A DNA stretch of 64,000 nucleotides from Nocardia brasiliensis ATCC 700358 (GCF_000250675.2 NC_018681.1:4340001-4404000); one strand, 5' to 3'. Counted from the stretch's first letter, positions 1 to 9,226 are shown. The notes: a model not told the origin generated them from the sequence alone. Translations and numbers: made by a program.

Positions 1-750
1 GCCGAGTACGCGCCCGGTCAGGTCGAGATCAACCTGACCCCCTCCGATCCCGTCACCGCGGCCGACAGCCTGCTGTTCTTCCGTTATGCGGTCAAGCAGC
101 TCGCACCGCGGCACGGGTATCGCGCCACGTTCATGGCGAAGCCGTTCGGCGATCTGTCCGGCAGCGGGTTGCACATCCATCAGAGCATGTGGGGGCAAGA
201 CAAGAGCAACGCGTTCTGGGATGCGCGGACCGGCGGATTGAGTGCGGTCGGCGGCAATTATGTTGCGGGACTGCTGAAGTACGCGGCGGAGCTGCAACTC
301 GTCGCGGTGCCGACGCCCAACGGCTACAAGCGGGTGACGGACCATTCGTTCGCGCCGACGAACCTGTCCTGGGGTTTGGACAATCGGTGCGCCGCCGTGC
401 GGGTGCTGATCCGGGATGCCAAGGGCACCCGGGTGGAAACGCGGATCGCCGCCGCCGACGCCAATCCCTATCTACTCGCCGCAGCCCAGCTCGCGGCGGG
501 CTCGGCCGGCGTCACCGAAGGGCTGACGCCGGCCGAGCCCGCCGCGAACTCCTATGTGTCGGAAGAATATTCGCCGCTGCCGACAAACATTTGGGCGGCG
601 GCAACGCTTTTCGGCGAGAGCGAATTCGCCCGGCGGGCCCTCGGCACGGGGACCGTGCAGAACCTGTACCAGGTGGCGCGCAGCGAGGCCGCGGCGGGCC
701 AGCGAGAAGTGACCGAATGGGAGCGCGCGCGGTATCTGGATTCGGTGTAG
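1..750 (+). CDS. Glutamine synthetase family ligase, 5'-truncated
   Basis: The frame is open from base 1, so this is the C-terminal 249 residues of a longer protein. It carries the glutamine-synthetase catalytic core: the metal-binding GSGLHIHQSM segment, the ATP/glutamate-binding PTPNGYKR segment and the later GLDNR...R substrate-binding region. Family members use ATP to make a gamma-glutamyl phosphate and then an amide, with ammonia or an amine as acceptor. The next gene is an asparagine synthetase starting 48 bases later on the same strand, followed by a decarboxylase and a P450, so I infer a role as an amide ligase in a small specialised pathway rather than as the housekeeping GlnA. A gamma-glutamyl-amine ligase is an alternative. 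The N-terminus is needed to decide. Confidence 0.85.
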   Translation, partial: AEYAPGQVEINLTPSDPVTAADSLLFFRYAVKQLAPRHGYRATFMAKPFGDLSGSGLHIHQSMWGQDKSNAFWDARTGGLSAVGGNYVAGLLKYAAELQLVAVPTPNGYKRVTDHSFAPTNLSWGLDNRCAAVRVLIRDAKGTRVETRIAAADANPYLLAAAQLAAGSAGVTEGLTPAEPAANSYVSEEYSPLPTNIWAAATLFGESEFARRALGTGTVQNLYQVARSEAAAGQREVTEWERARYLDSV

Positions 751-797
751 GCGAGGTCGCTCCGACCTTTTCGATCGTCAGGAAGTAGGAGATACCC

Positions 798-2795
798 GTG
801 TGTGGTGTGGTCGGATTCATCGACAGCGGATTACGGAAAGACCAGCGGCTGGACCTGGTGCGTCGCGGGATCCGGGCGATCGCGCATCGCGGTCCGGACG
901 AAGTAGGCCTCTACGACAGCGCCGATTTCACCCTCGGCACCGTCCGGCTCTCGGTCATCGACCCGAGGCTCGGCCAGCAACCCATGGTCACGCCGGATCA
1001 GCGGTACATCGCCGGATTCAACGGCGAGGTGTTCAACTATCTCGAACTGCGCAGCGAACTGGAGGGCTACGGCGTTCGTTTCCGGACGAACTCCGATACC
1101 GAGGTGCTGCTGCATTCCTTCGCCTACTGGGGCCTCGACGCGCTGTCCCGATTGAACGGCCAATACGGTTTCGTGTTCTACGACAAGTGGGAACGGACCC
1201 TGATCCTGGGCCGGGACCGCTTCGGTGAGCGGCCGATGTTCTACACCGAGCAAGACGGCACGCTCTATTTCGCGTCCGAGATCAAGGGACTGTTCGCGTT
1301 TCCGCGGGTGCCGCGCGAGCTGGCCGCGGACAAGGTGCGGCGCGCGATGCGGTATTGGAGCCCGGTCCCGGGGGAGACCTGCTTCACCGGCATCGACGCG
1401 ATCCCGCCGGGACACATCCTCACCGTCCGGGACGGGCAGGCGGAGCTGTCGAAGTATTACCACGGCATCGCGCGCCAGGATGCCGTCGCGCCGCCGAAGT
1501 CCTTCGAGGAGGCCAAGAGCGGGCTGCGGGAGGTGATCCGGGACTCGGTGCGGCTGCGGCTGCGCGGCGACTATCCGCTGGGCACCTACATCAGCGGCGG
1601 CATCGACTCGGCCGTCATCTCCTCGGTGATGAGCGAGCTGATCGGGGAGCCGCTCACCACGTTCTCCATCGACGCAGCGGACAGTCCGGTGGACGAGTCG
1701 CCGTACCAGCAGGCCATGGTGGACCGGCTGGGCAGCAGGCACACCCGGATACCGGTATCGCGTGCGCAGGTCCGGGAACGGTTCCCGCATGTCGTGCGGC
1801 AGTGCGAGCAACCGTTGCATTTCACCGCGCCGGTGGCCTACGGCGTGATGGCCGAGCACGTGGGGCTGGCCGGGGTGCGCATCATCCTCGGCGGCGAGGG
1901 CGCCGACGAACTGTTCGCCGGCTACGACGTGGCCAAAGAGGCGACGATCCTCGAACGGTGTTTGCGCGGTGGGTCTTTCGCGGGCGCGGCGGAGGAACTG
2001 GAGCTGGCGCTGAACGATATGCGCTACAGCGATGCCACCAATGCCGCCGCGATCCTGCGCTTCTACGCCGACCGCGCGGACCGTGACTTCACCCTCGGCG
2101 CCCACCTGCGGCGCTTCGAAACCGAGCCGGTCGACCAGCTCATCGCCGCGACCGGCGACGTCTACGACGACCACGCGGTGCTGCTGCGCCGGTTGCGGAC
2201 CGAGTTCCCCGATTTCGACCGGCGGCCCGCGATCGACCGATCGATGCTCGTCGACATGCACACGTTCCTGATCGGCTACGGGATGACGTGCCTGGGTGAC
2301 CGAGCCGGCACGGGTTACGGCGTCGAAGGCCGCTACCCGTTCATGGACTCGCACGTAGTGCAGTACGCGGCAGCGTTGCCGGTCGACTGGAAGCTGAACG
2401 GCGCGCGGGCGAAACATATTCTGCGCGAGGCCTATTCCGATCGGCTGCCGCACGGCATCGTCAACCGGCCGAAGTTCGGGATGCGACTGCCCGGCGCCGA
2501 GGCGCTGCTGCCCGACGGCGACGACTGGGTCGCCGCGGTGCTGAGCCCGTCCACGATCAAGCGGGTCGGGTTCCTGGTGCCCGAGGCGGTGGACCGGCTC
2601 GTCGACCGGGTGACCGGATCGCGGTCGCCCCGGGTGCCGTATCCGTTCGGCGACGCCTATGTGCACCTGCTCAGCGTGCTGCTGATGGAGGAGTTCCTGA
2701 TCCACGACTTCCAGGTGCCCGAGGTCGACATCGACCGCATCATGATGCGCGACATCGACGGGGACCACGACCCGGTGGGCACGGCCGCGCGCTGA
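798..2795 (+). CDS. asnB: Asparagine synthase (glutamine-hydrolysing), class B
   Basis: The protein of 665 residues has the two-domain AsnB layout. The GTG start is followed directly by TGT, giving the Cys2 nucleophile of the Ntn glutamine amidotransferase domain (MCGVVGF, then AHRGPDE), and this fixes the start; a GTAGGAG ribosome site lies just upstream. The synthetase domain has the ATP pyrophosphatase loop SGGIDS at residues 266-271 and a C-terminal RYPFMDSHVV stretch. The enzyme would amidate aspartate, or a related carboxylate, using glutamine nitrogen and ATP. It lies between a glutamine-synthetase-like ligase and a PLP decarboxylase. Class B paralogues are often recruited as amidotransferases in natural-product pathways, which is my inference here. 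Confidence 0.9.
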   Translation: MCGVVGFIDSGLRKDQRLDLVRRGIRAIAHRGPDEVGLYDSADFTLGTVRLSVIDPRLGQQPMVTPDQRYIAGFNGEVFNYLELRSELEGYGVRFRTNSDTEVLLHSFAYWGLDALSRLNGQYGFVFYDKWERTLILGRDRFGERPMFYTEQDGTLYFASEIKGLFAFPRVPRELAADKVRRAMRYWSPVPGETCFTGIDAIPPGHILTVRDGQAELSKYYHGIARQDAVAPPKSFEEAKSGLREVIRDSVRLRLRGDYPLGTYISGGIDSAVISSVMSELIGEPLTTFSIDAADSPVDESPYQQAMVDRLGSRHTRIPVSRAQVRERFPHVVRQCEQPLHFTAPVAYGVMAEHVGLAGVRIILGGEGADELFAGYDVAKEATILERCLRGGSFAGAAEELELALNDMRYSDATNAAAILRFYADRADRDFTLGAHLRRFETEPVDQLIAATGDVYDDHAVLLRRLRTEFPDFDRRPAIDRSMLVDMHTFLIGYGMTCLGDRAGTGYGVEGRYPFMDSHVVQYAAALPVDWKLNGARAKHILREAYSDRLPHGIVNRPKFGMRLPGAEALLPDGDDWVAAVLSPSTIKRVGFLVPEAVDRLVDRVTGSRSPRVPYPFGDAYVHLLSVLLMEEFLIHDFQVPEVDIDRIMMRDIDGDHDPVGTAAR

Positions 2796-2818
2796 CGCCA
2801 GCCAAGAGAGGATCCATC

Positions 2819-4216
2819 ATGTCCCACGTCGACCTGGTCGACGATGTGCGAGAGGTCGGGACGGCGGTCCTGGAAGCCCTTGTCGCGCATGTCGAATCCG
2901 TCCGGGCCGGTTCGGGTGAGGTCGTCTCGGCGGCCGATATCGATACGGTGTCCAAGCGGCTGGAGCTGCGCCGGTGGGTGGAGGAAGGGGGCATGACCCT
3001 GCCCGAACTGCTCTCCTTCGTCACCACCTACAGCGATATCTCGGCCAGCCATCACCATCCGGGATACATGGGCCATCAGATCGCGCCCTCGGATACCCCC
3101 GGTGTGGTCGCCGACCTGCTGCAAGCGGTGACCAACAACATTCCCCTGGTCTACGAGCTGGCACCGGCCGCCGCGGCGGTGGACCGGGCGGTGTGCCGCT
3201 GGATGCTCGACCACGTCGGCTGGGGCGAGACCGGCCTCGGCGCCATCACCAACGGCGGCACGCTGGGCAATCTGACCGCGCTGCTCGCGGCGCGCTCGCA
3301 CGCCGATACGACCGCGTGGCAGCGGGGAACGCCGGGCGATCTGGTCATCCTGGCGCCCGCCACGAGTCACTACTCGGTGCGAAAAGCGGCTGCCGTCATG
3401 GGGTTAGGGGTGAACGGCGTCTACCCGCTGCGCACCGACGCGCTCGGCCGCATCGATCCGGCGGGGCTGGCCCCTGCGCTGGCCGACGTGCGGGCCCAGG
3501 GCCTGCGGCCGGTCGCCGTGGTGGCCAACGGCTGTGCCACCGGGACGGGCCTGTACGACCCGATCGCCGAGGTGGCACAGTTCTGCGACGCCAACGGACT
3601 GTGGCTGCACATGGACGGCGCGCACGGTGCGGCCGCGCTGCTCTCGCCGCGGCTGCGCGGTCTGCTCGCCGGCCTCGAACGCGCGGACTCCACGGTATGG
3701 GACGGGCACAAGATGCTGCGCACCTCGGCTCTCTGCACGGGTGTGCTGTTCCGCGAAAAGCGTTATCTCGACACGATGTTCAAGCAGGATGCGAGCTACC
3801 TGTACCGGCCCGAAGCCGAAGACGTCGATCCCGGCCAGTACACCTTCGAGACATCCAAGGCACCGCTCGGTCTGAAGGTCTTGCTGACCCTCGCCTATCG
3901 CGGCGAAGCATCGTTGCGCTCCTATGTCGAGCGGCAGTACGGTCTGGCCACCGAGCTGTGGGAGCTCATCCAGGAACGTCCCGATTTCACCGCGCCGTAT
4001 CAGCCGCAGAGCAACATCCTCTGCTTCCGCTACGAACCGTGCGGCGACCGGCAGCTCGAACTGCGGGCGCGGCTGATCCAGGACGGCCGGTTCTACCTGT
4101 CGTCCTTCCGGCTGGGCGGTCGCCCGTACCTGCGGGCGTCGCTCATGTCGCCGACCACCGACCGAGAGACGCTGCACCAGCTCCTGGAGGTGATCACGAA
4201 GGTCGCCGCCGTGTGA
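2819..4216 (+). CDS. PLP-dependent group II amino acid decarboxylase
   Basis: The 465-residue protein belongs to the group II decarboxylases (aromatic-L-amino-acid, glutamate and 2,4-diaminobutyrate decarboxylases). It shows the SHYSVRKAA substrate/cofactor segment, the HMDGAHG stretch whose Asp contacts the PLP ring, and WDGHKM, where Lys298 would form the Schiff base. It begins 23 bases after the asparagine synthase stop and has GAGAGG upstream, so it is probably cotranscribed with it. It would remove the alpha-carboxylate of an amino acid to give an amine. Which amino acid cannot be read from the sequence; the SHYSVRKA pattern is more like diaminobutyrate/aspartate-type members than plant-type aromatic decarboxylases. 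Confidence 0.88.
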   Translation: MSHVDLVDDVREVGTAVLEALVAHVESVRAGSGEVVSAADIDTVSKRLELRRWVEEGGMTLPELLSFVTTYSDISASHHHPGYMGHQIAPSDTPGVVADLLQAVTNNIPLVYELAPAAAAVDRAVCRWMLDHVGWGETGLGAITNGGTLGNLTALLAARSHADTTAWQRGTPGDLVILAPATSHYSVRKAAAVMGLGVNGVYPLRTDALGRIDPAGLAPALADVRAQGLRPVAVVANGCATGTGLYDPIAEVAQFCDANGLWLHMDGAHGAAALLSPRLRGLLAGLERADSTVWDGHKMLRTSALCTGVLFREKRYLDTMFKQDASYLYRPEAEDVDPGQYTFETSKAPLGLKVLLTLAYRGEASLRSYVERQYGLATELWELIQERPDFTAPYQPQSNILCFRYEPCGDRQLELRARLIQDGRFYLSSFRLGGRPYLRASLMSPTTDRETLHQLLEVITKVAAV

Positions 4217-4332
4217 TGTTCCGCTGTGGGACATGGCATCTCGTGCTCCCGGTCTGGCCGAAGTGGCTGTGCCCGCCGCCGGGTTGGCGGACACTGTAGA
4301 CAGGTCGTTCTCGTACGGGAGGGAGACACGTC

Positions 4333-5709
4333 ATGGGTGAGCAGGGCGCGGCCGTGGTCGCGACGGCGCCGCATCGGTTGCCGGTGCTGGGGCACCTGCT
4401 GTCGCTGCTGCGGGATCCGCTGGGCTTCATGGCGTCGCTGCCCGCGCACGGTGACCTGGTCCGGATCGGTCTCGGGCCGGTCACCGCCGTGGTGGTCTGC
4501 GACCCCGACCTGACCCAGCAGATGCTGCGGCAGGACCGCATCTTCGACAAGGGCGGCCCGCAGTTCGACCGCGGCCGGGAACTGGTCGGCCACGGCCTGG
4601 CCACCTGTCCGTACGCGATGCACCGGCGGCAACGGCGGCTGTTGCAGCCCGCCTTCCACGCCGATCGGATCACCGGGTACGCGCCGATGATGACCTACCA
4701 GATCACCGAGATGGTCGATTCCTGGCGCGACGGCGAGGTGATCGACGTCAAAGCGCAACTGCACACCCTCGCGGCCAAGGTGACCGCGGCGACGCTGTTC
4801 GGGCAGGCGATGCCGGAATCCGACCAGCAGCGGCTGTTGCGCGATGTGGAGGTGGTCTTCGCCGGCGTGATCCGGCAGGCGATGATGCCGGAATGGGTGC
4901 GCCGCTGGCCGGTCCTGGGCAACCGCGCCTGCCTGCGGGCTGCCGAGGAGGCGCGCGCCATCCTCGGTGAGCTGGTCGCCGCCCGGCGCGCCGAGGGCGT
5001 CGACCACGGCGATCTCTGCTCGGCCCTGGTCATGGCCCGCGACAACGACGGCGGGCAGTTGAGCGACGGCGAGATCGTCGATCAGGTGCTCACCTTCTTC
5101 TTCGCGGGCACCGACACCACCGCGACGGCGCTGGCGTGGGCGTTGATCCAGCTCGACCGGCATCCGGAGGTCGCCGCCCGGCTGCACGCCGAGGTCGATG
5201 CCGTCCTGGCGGGGGCCGCCGCGCGGCACGGGGATCTGCCGCGCCTGCCGTTCACCGGTCAGGTCATCGCCGAAACCCTGCGCTTGCGTCCGCCGGCCTG
5301 GTTGTCGACCCGCACGGTGACCGAGGACACCGAGCTCGGCGGTCACCCGCTGCCCGCGGGCAGCACGGTGATCTTCAGTTCGTACCTGATCCAGCACCGC
5401 CCCGACCTCTATCCCGACCCGGAACGTTTCGATCCCGACCGTTTCGACCCGGCTCGGCCCGAGCCGCCGCGCGACGCGCAGCTGGCCTTCGCGGCGGGCG
5501 CGCGCAAATGCATCGGGGACCGGTACGCGCTGACCGAGGCCACCCTGGCACTGGCCACCATCGCCACCCGCTGGCGGTTGCGCAGCCTGCGCGGTACCGA
5601 TATCCGGCCGACGCTCGCCGTGGTGCCCGAACCGCGGCGACTGCGGATGCGGGCCACCGCCCGCACGCCGCGCAGCGCGCGGGCCGAGGAACCGGGGCAA
5701 CTGGTCTGA
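4333..5709 (+). CDS. Cytochrome P450
   Basis: A full-length 458-residue P450. The I-helix oxygen-activation motif AGTDTT is at residues 258-263, the K-helix ExxR at E314-R317, and the haem loop FAAGARKCIG places the axial ligand at Cys393. It has no membrane anchor, so it should be a soluble class I enzyme needing separate ferredoxin and reductase partners, none of which are nearby. A GGGAGG ribosome site precedes the ATG. It lies 116 bases after the decarboxylase in the same direction and ends the run, suggesting that it hydroxylates or desaturates the pathway product. Its substrate is unknown. Confidence 0.93.
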   Translation: MGEQGAAVVATAPHRLPVLGHLLSLLRDPLGFMASLPAHGDLVRIGLGPVTAVVVCDPDLTQQMLRQDRIFDKGGPQFDRGRELVGHGLATCPYAMHRRQRRLLQPAFHADRITGYAPMMTYQITEMVDSWRDGEVIDVKAQLHTLAAKVTAATLFGQAMPESDQQRLLRDVEVVFAGVIRQAMMPEWVRRWPVLGNRACLRAAEEARAILGELVAARRAEGVDHGDLCSALVMARDNDGGQLSDGEIVDQVLTFFFAGTDTTATALAWALIQLDRHPEVAARLHAEVDAVLAGAAARHGDLPRLPFTGQVIAETLRLRPPAWLSTRTVTEDTELGGHPLPAGSTVIFSSYLIQHRPDLYPDPERFDPDRFDPARPEPPRDAQLAFAAGARKCIGDRYALTEATLALATIATRWRLRSLRGTDIRPTLAVVPEPRRLRMRATARTPRSARAEEPGQLV

Positions 5710-5720
5710 GGGTTTGAGAA

Positions 5721-5735
5721 CCACTGTGTCAGTGG
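5721..5735. terminator. Short hairpin between convergent genes
   Basis: A perfect 6-bp inverted repeat (CCACTG/CAGTGG) with a 3-base loop lies in the 48-base gap between the P450 and the convergent CPBP protease gene. It has no T-tract. It is a weak candidate for a bidirectional terminator. Confidence 0.35.
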
Positions 5736-5757
5736 CTGATTCGCAGAATACGAGGCG

Positions 5758-6363
5758 TCAGCGGAACAGGCGCGGTAGATACTGGACCATGAGGGTGGAC
5801 CACGTGAGGTGGGTGAGCATCGGTGCCTGGACGCCGCCGGTGGCGCGGCGTTGCAGACCGAACAGCGTGCCCATGAGGACCGAGGCCAGCACCAGGGCCG
5901 GATTGCGGGTGGCGGCGGTGGTGCAGGCGTAGACGCCGGTGGAGGCGAGGACCGGATGTCGTCCCGCCACGGCGTAGACGGCACCGCGGAAGAAGATCTC
6001 CTCGGCGGCGCCGTTGGCCAGTGTGATCAGCAGCACCCGCGGGGTGGGTCCCCGTTCGGCGTAGCGCAGCACGCCGGTGATCGCCTTGCGCAGGAAGGGG
6101 ATTCGCCGGGCGATCAATCCGCAGCCGTAGAAGACGGCGAACGTGGCCGCACCGAGCGCGATGGGGGCGAGCACGGGCGCGGGCCGCTCGCCGTCGGGTG
6201 GGGTGCGACCGCCCAGCGTCCAGGTCGCCGCGGTGGCGAGGGTGAGCCGGTAGAACCGCGCGGAATCGGGCTCGGCGGCGAACGAGGCGCCGAGCAGGCC
6301 GGTGCCCGCGAGGGCGACGACCGCCACCCGGCGGCGGCGTGCGAGCAGACCGGCGGAACTCAT
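5758..6363 (-). CDS. CPBP (CAAX protease/bacteriocin-processing) family membrane protease
   Basis: The 201-residue protein has several hydrophobic segments and the CPBP signature: the Glu pair with Arg in NGAAEEIFFRGA (EExxxR), a later FLxGxxFG-like stretch (MGTLFGLQRR) and a histidine near the C-terminus (LTHLTW). These residues build the metal-independent glutamic-type intramembrane protease site of the ABI/Rce1 family. The start codon at 6363 overlaps the stop of the epimerase-like gene by four bases (ATGA), so the two are translationally coupled. The substrate is unknown; bacterial members have been linked to membrane protein processing or self-immunity. Confidence 0.82.
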   Translation of the reverse strand: MSSAGLLARRRRVAVVALAGTGLLGASFAAEPDSARFYRLTLATAATWTLGGRTPPDGERPAPVLAPIALGAATFAVFYGCGLIARRIPFLRKAITGVLRYAERGPTPRVLLITLANGAAEEIFFRGAVYAVAGRHPVLASTGVYACTTAATRNPALVLASVLMGTLFGLQRRATGGVQAPMLTHLTWSTLMVQYLPRLFR

Positions 6364-7256
6364 GCGGCGCGTGCCGCTTTCGCGCGTTCCCCGAGCGCAC
6401 GCAGGACGGCGGCGTCGTAGTCGAGTGGGTCGAACGGCACCAGTTCGCGAATGCTGTTGTCCCGCACCACCACCTCGTTGGTCATCGAGTCGACCAGGGC
6501 GCGACCGGTGGTGGTGTCGACATCGGTCACCAGTGACAGCCACAGCGAGGACATCCGCGGCGAGAGCAGCGGCACCGGCAGCACGAGCAGCGGGCGGCCT
6601 TCGATCTCGGCGACCCGGCGGAGCATGTCGAGATATTCGAGGACGTCGGGGCCGCCGATCTCGAAGGTGCGTCCGGTGGTTTCGGGGTTGTCCAACACCC
6701 CGACCAGGTAGCGCACCACGTCGTCGACGGCGATCGGCTGCGTTCGGGTGCGTACCCAGCGCGGCGTGACCATCGCGGGCAGGTGTTCGACCAGCTGCCG
6801 GGTGATCTCCCAGGAGATGCCGCCGTGTCCGACAATGATTCCCGCGCGCAGCGTGGTCACCGGCACGCCCGCGGCGCCGAGCAGTCCCTCGACCTCCCGG
6901 CGGCTGCGCAGGTGCGCGGACAGGTCGTCGGTATCGTCGCCGAGGCCGCCGAGATAGATGATCCGGCGCACCCCGGCGTCGGCCGCGGCACGGCCGAAGT
7001 TGCGTGCGGCCGCGGCATCGCGGCGTCGGAAGTCCGCTTCGGCCAGCGAGTGGACCAGGTAGTACGCGGCGTCGCAGTCGCGCAGCGCCGCGCGCAGCGA
7101 ATCGGGGTCGCCGACATCGGCGCCGATCGGTGTGCCGCTGCCGCGATAGGACTCCGGGTGCCGGGTCATGGCGCGGACCGGCCGTCCGGTCGCCGCCAGT
7201 TCCGGGCACAGTCGCTGCCCGACGAAGCCGGTCGATCCGGCGACGAGCACGGTCAT
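6360..7256 (-). CDS. NAD(P)-binding epimerase/NmrA-like protein
   Basis: The 298-residue protein starts MTVLVAGSTGFVGQ, an N-terminal Rossmann GxxGxxG nucleotide-binding loop, and follows the atypical SDR pattern of NmrA/complex-I-subunit-like NAD(P)H-binding proteins (RAMTRHPESYRG, then YYLVHSL and YLGGLGDD). I chose the ATG at 7256 because a GGAGAGGAT site precedes it and the Rossmann fold begins at once; upstream in-frame codons are Arg/Gly-rich noise. It overlaps the following CPBP protease start by four bases. Likely a cytosolic oxidoreductase or redox sensor; the substrate is unknown. Confidence 0.82.
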   Translation of the reverse strand: MTVLVAGSTGFVGQRLCPELAATGRPVRAMTRHPESYRGSGTPIGADVGDPDSLRAALRDCDAAYYLVHSLAEADFRRRDAAAARNFGRAAADAGVRRIIYLGGLGDDTDDLSAHLRSRREVEGLLGAAGVPVTTLRAGIIVGHGGISWEITRQLVEHLPAMVTPRWVRTRTQPIAVDDVVRYLVGVLDNPETTGRTFEIGGPDVLEYLDMLRRVAEIEGRPLLVLPVPLLSPRMSSLWLSLVTDVDTTTGRALVDSMTNEVVVRDNSIRELVPFDPLDYDAAVLRALGERAKAARAA

Positions 7257-7441
7257 GGGCGCATCCTCTCCGTCGCGGTGGGTGGTGCCGGGGTGGTGAG
7301 CCTTTCTCCGCCAGGCTACTCGAGCCCGCGACGCCCGCTGGTCGACCCGCAGCCGACCGGGGCGCGCCCCTGCCGAGGTGCCGGACCCGCCGGCGGTGGC
7401 CATGTCGAGGACCTTCGTCGCCGGACGACCAGCACGACAAC

Positions 7442-7471
7442 GCCCGCCACCGATCGTATTCGGTAGCGGGC
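7442..7471 (-). terminator. Intrinsic terminator-like hairpin
   Basis: A 12-bp stem (GCCCGC-ACCGA arms, one mismatch) with a 6-base loop lies 17 bases after the stop of the leftward membrane-protein gene at 7488. It is followed on the minus strand by a mixed GTTGTCG tail rather than a clean T-run, as is common in actinobacteria. Confidence 0.6.
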
Positions 7472-7487
7472 GAGCGGGTTTCGTTGT

Positions 7488-8090
7488 TCAGTGCAGGGCG
7501 AGGCGGCGGTACTCGAGTGCGGTGGCCACCGCGTAACCGCCGCCGCCGGCGATCGCGAGGATGGCGAAGAAGCCGGGCATGCCGACGAAGAGCGCGGCGG
7601 TCGAGACCAGGGCGAGCCAGGCACCGAGGCCGTAGTGCAGGACGTTGCGGCGTGCGGCGCCCTCACCGAGGTACAGCAGGCCGACGACGAGTCCGGAACC
7701 GGCCGGCCACAGGACCGACTGCAGCTCGGGCAGGCCCGCGGTGGCGGTGAGTCCGGTGATGGCCACGAACAGGGCCCCGAAGCCCACCGCCCAGGACAGT
7801 CCGAGGAGTTGTCCGGTCCGCACGTCGGGTTCGGCGGCGCCACGCTGAGCGCGCAGCGCGGCACGGGTGGCGCTGACCGTGCCGACCGCGAAACCCATGC
7901 CCAACAGTGCGAGCGGCAGCCATGCGGGCAGTGCCAGCAGCGGATCGGCGCCCCGGGACAGCGCGGCGGCACCGTGTCCCAGGATGTAGGCGAGTCCGAA
8001 ACTGACGTAGGTGGAACGATTGTCGACGTCGCCGCTGCGGGAGCGCACGGGCGCGGGGGCGAGCGGGGCGGCGAGTTGTGCGGTGGTCAT
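7488..8090 (-). CDS. Small multi-pass membrane protein, function unknown
   Basis: The 200-residue protein has a polar N-terminus of about 28 residues (ending SRSGDVDNRSTY) and then five or six hydrophobic segments, for example YILGHGAAAL, WLPLALLGMGFAVG, SWAVGFGALFVAI, LWPAGSGLVVGLLYL and FFAILAIAGGGGYAV. I do not recognise a specific family; it resembles actinobacterial proteins annotated only as integral membrane protein. GGAGGCTCCTGTC before the ATG supports the start. It is a single gene with its own terminator-like hairpin downstream, and lies 63 bases upstream of the stop of no other same-strand partner except the MDR oxidoreductase to its right. Confidence 0.75.
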   Translation of the reverse strand: MTTAQLAAPLAPAPVRSRSGDVDNRSTYVSFGLAYILGHGAAALSRGADPLLALPAWLPLALLGMGFAVGTVSATRAALRAQRGAAEPDVRTGQLLGLSWAVGFGALFVAITGLTATAGLPELQSVLWPAGSGLVVGLLYLGEGAARRNVLHYGLGAWLALVSTAALFVGMPGFFAILAIAGGGGYAVATALEYRRLALH

Positions 8091-8153
8091 GACAGGAGCC
8101 TCCGAGATAACGGTGTGGGTGGGGGTACGAGAGCGGTGCGATGGTCTGCGGCG

Positions 8154-9200
8154 TCAGCGGTGCGCGTCCGGCACGATGACGACTTTGCCTGCGACGGTGT
8201 GTGATTCGGCGAGGGTCAGGGCCGCGGCCGCCTCGGAAAGCGGGAACTCCGCGGCGATCTGCGGGGTCAGCGCGCCCTCGGCCAGCAGGCGGAACACCTG
8301 GGTGAGGTCCTCGCGCAGTTGCCTGCGGAAGATGTCGAGGCGGCGCTGACCCGCCCAGAGGTTGTAGAAGCGCGCGCTCTTGCCGTTGGGCAACAGGTTC
8401 CACAGCAGCAGTCGCGGAAACAGTTTCAGCACGGGCAGTTTCGGGTTGCCGTCCGCGTTCTTCGTCGCCGCGGTGCCGTAGGAGACGAGCGTGCCGCCGC
8501 GGCGCAGCAGCCGCCACGAATCGACCACGGTGGCCCCGCCGACGTGATCGAACACCGCGTCGACGCCGTCCGGCGCGACCTCCCGGATCCGGGCGTACAT
8601 GTCCGGGTCGCGGTAGTCGACCGGAGTCACGCCTTGCTCGCGCAGCGCGGCGTGGTGGCGCGGGGCGGCGGTGCCGATCACGGTGATCCCGGCCTGCCGG
8701 GCCAGCTGCACGAGCGTGGAGCCGACACCGCCGTTCGCGCCGAGCACGACAATCGTTGCGCCGGTGCGGACCCGGGCCGTCCGGTGCAACAGTTGCCAGG
8801 CCGTCAGTCCGTTGACGACCACCGTCTCGGCGGCGGCCGGGGTCACCCCGTCCGGCACGGGGACCAGATCCGCGGCGTCCAGCACGAGGGCGCTGGACCA
8901 GGCGCCGACCTTGGTGACGGCGGCGAAGCGGCAGCCGATCAATCCGGTGTCGACGCCCGGTCCGGTCGCGGTGACCGTGCCGACCACGTCGTAGCCCGGC
9001 ACGAAGGGGAACGACGGTTGGTCGAAGTACTTGCCGCGGCGCATCTGCTGTTCGGCGAACGAGACGCCGGTCGCCTCCATGCCCAGGACGACCTGACCGG
9101 CGGCGGGTGTCGGCAGGTCGCGGGTGGTGACCTGCAGGCCGTCGGGCTCGACCCTGTCCGGCAGGACGATCGCCGTGATGGTGGCGGTGCTGTTGTTCAT
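8154..9200 (-). CDS. Zinc-independent medium-chain oxidoreductase (quinone oxidoreductase-like)
   Basis: The 348-residue protein has the MDR layout: an N-terminal GroES-like domain (LGMEATGVSFAEQQMRRGKY) and a Rossmann domain with GANGGVGSTLVQLA. The catalytic-zinc GHE motif is replaced by GYDVVG, so it belongs to the Zn-free quinone-oxidoreductase/enoyl-reductase type, which uses NADPH to reduce activated double bonds or quinones. The ATG at 9200 is where similarity to the family begins. The gene is divergent from a TetR gene at 9309, and the 108-base gap holds two related operator-like repeats, so repression by that TetR protein and induction by an electrophile or substrate is a reasonable inference. 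Confidence 0.87.
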   Translation of the reverse strand: MNNSTATITAIVLPDRVEPDGLQVTTRDLPTPAAGQVVLGMEATGVSFAEQQMRRGKYFDQPSFPFVPGYDVVGTVTATGPGVDTGLIGCRFAAVTKVGAWSSALVLDAADLVPVPDGVTPAAAETVVVNGLTAWQLLHRTARVRTGATIVVLGANGGVGSTLVQLARQAGITVIGTAAPRHHAALREQGVTPVDYRDPDMYARIREVAPDGVDAVFDHVGGATVVDSWRLLRRGGTLVSYGTAATKNADGNPKLPVLKLFPRLLLWNLLPNGKSARFYNLWAGQRRLDIFRRQLREDLTQVFRLLAEGALTPQIAAEFPLSEAAAALTLAESHTVAGKVVIVPDAHR

Positions 9201-9226
9201 GGTGTGTCCGATCCGATCCGGTTGAG

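Noticed and set aside
831..2768. 645-codon open frame on the minus strand opposite the asparagine synthase gene
   Set aside because: Long antisense frames are expected in GC-rich DNA. The translation is Arg/His/Val/Gly-rich with no domain, while the plus strand has complete AsnB motifs.
4093..5724. 543-codon minus-strand frame opposite the P450
   Set aside because: Same artefact; no recognisable domain, and the P450 on the plus strand has all catalytic motifs.
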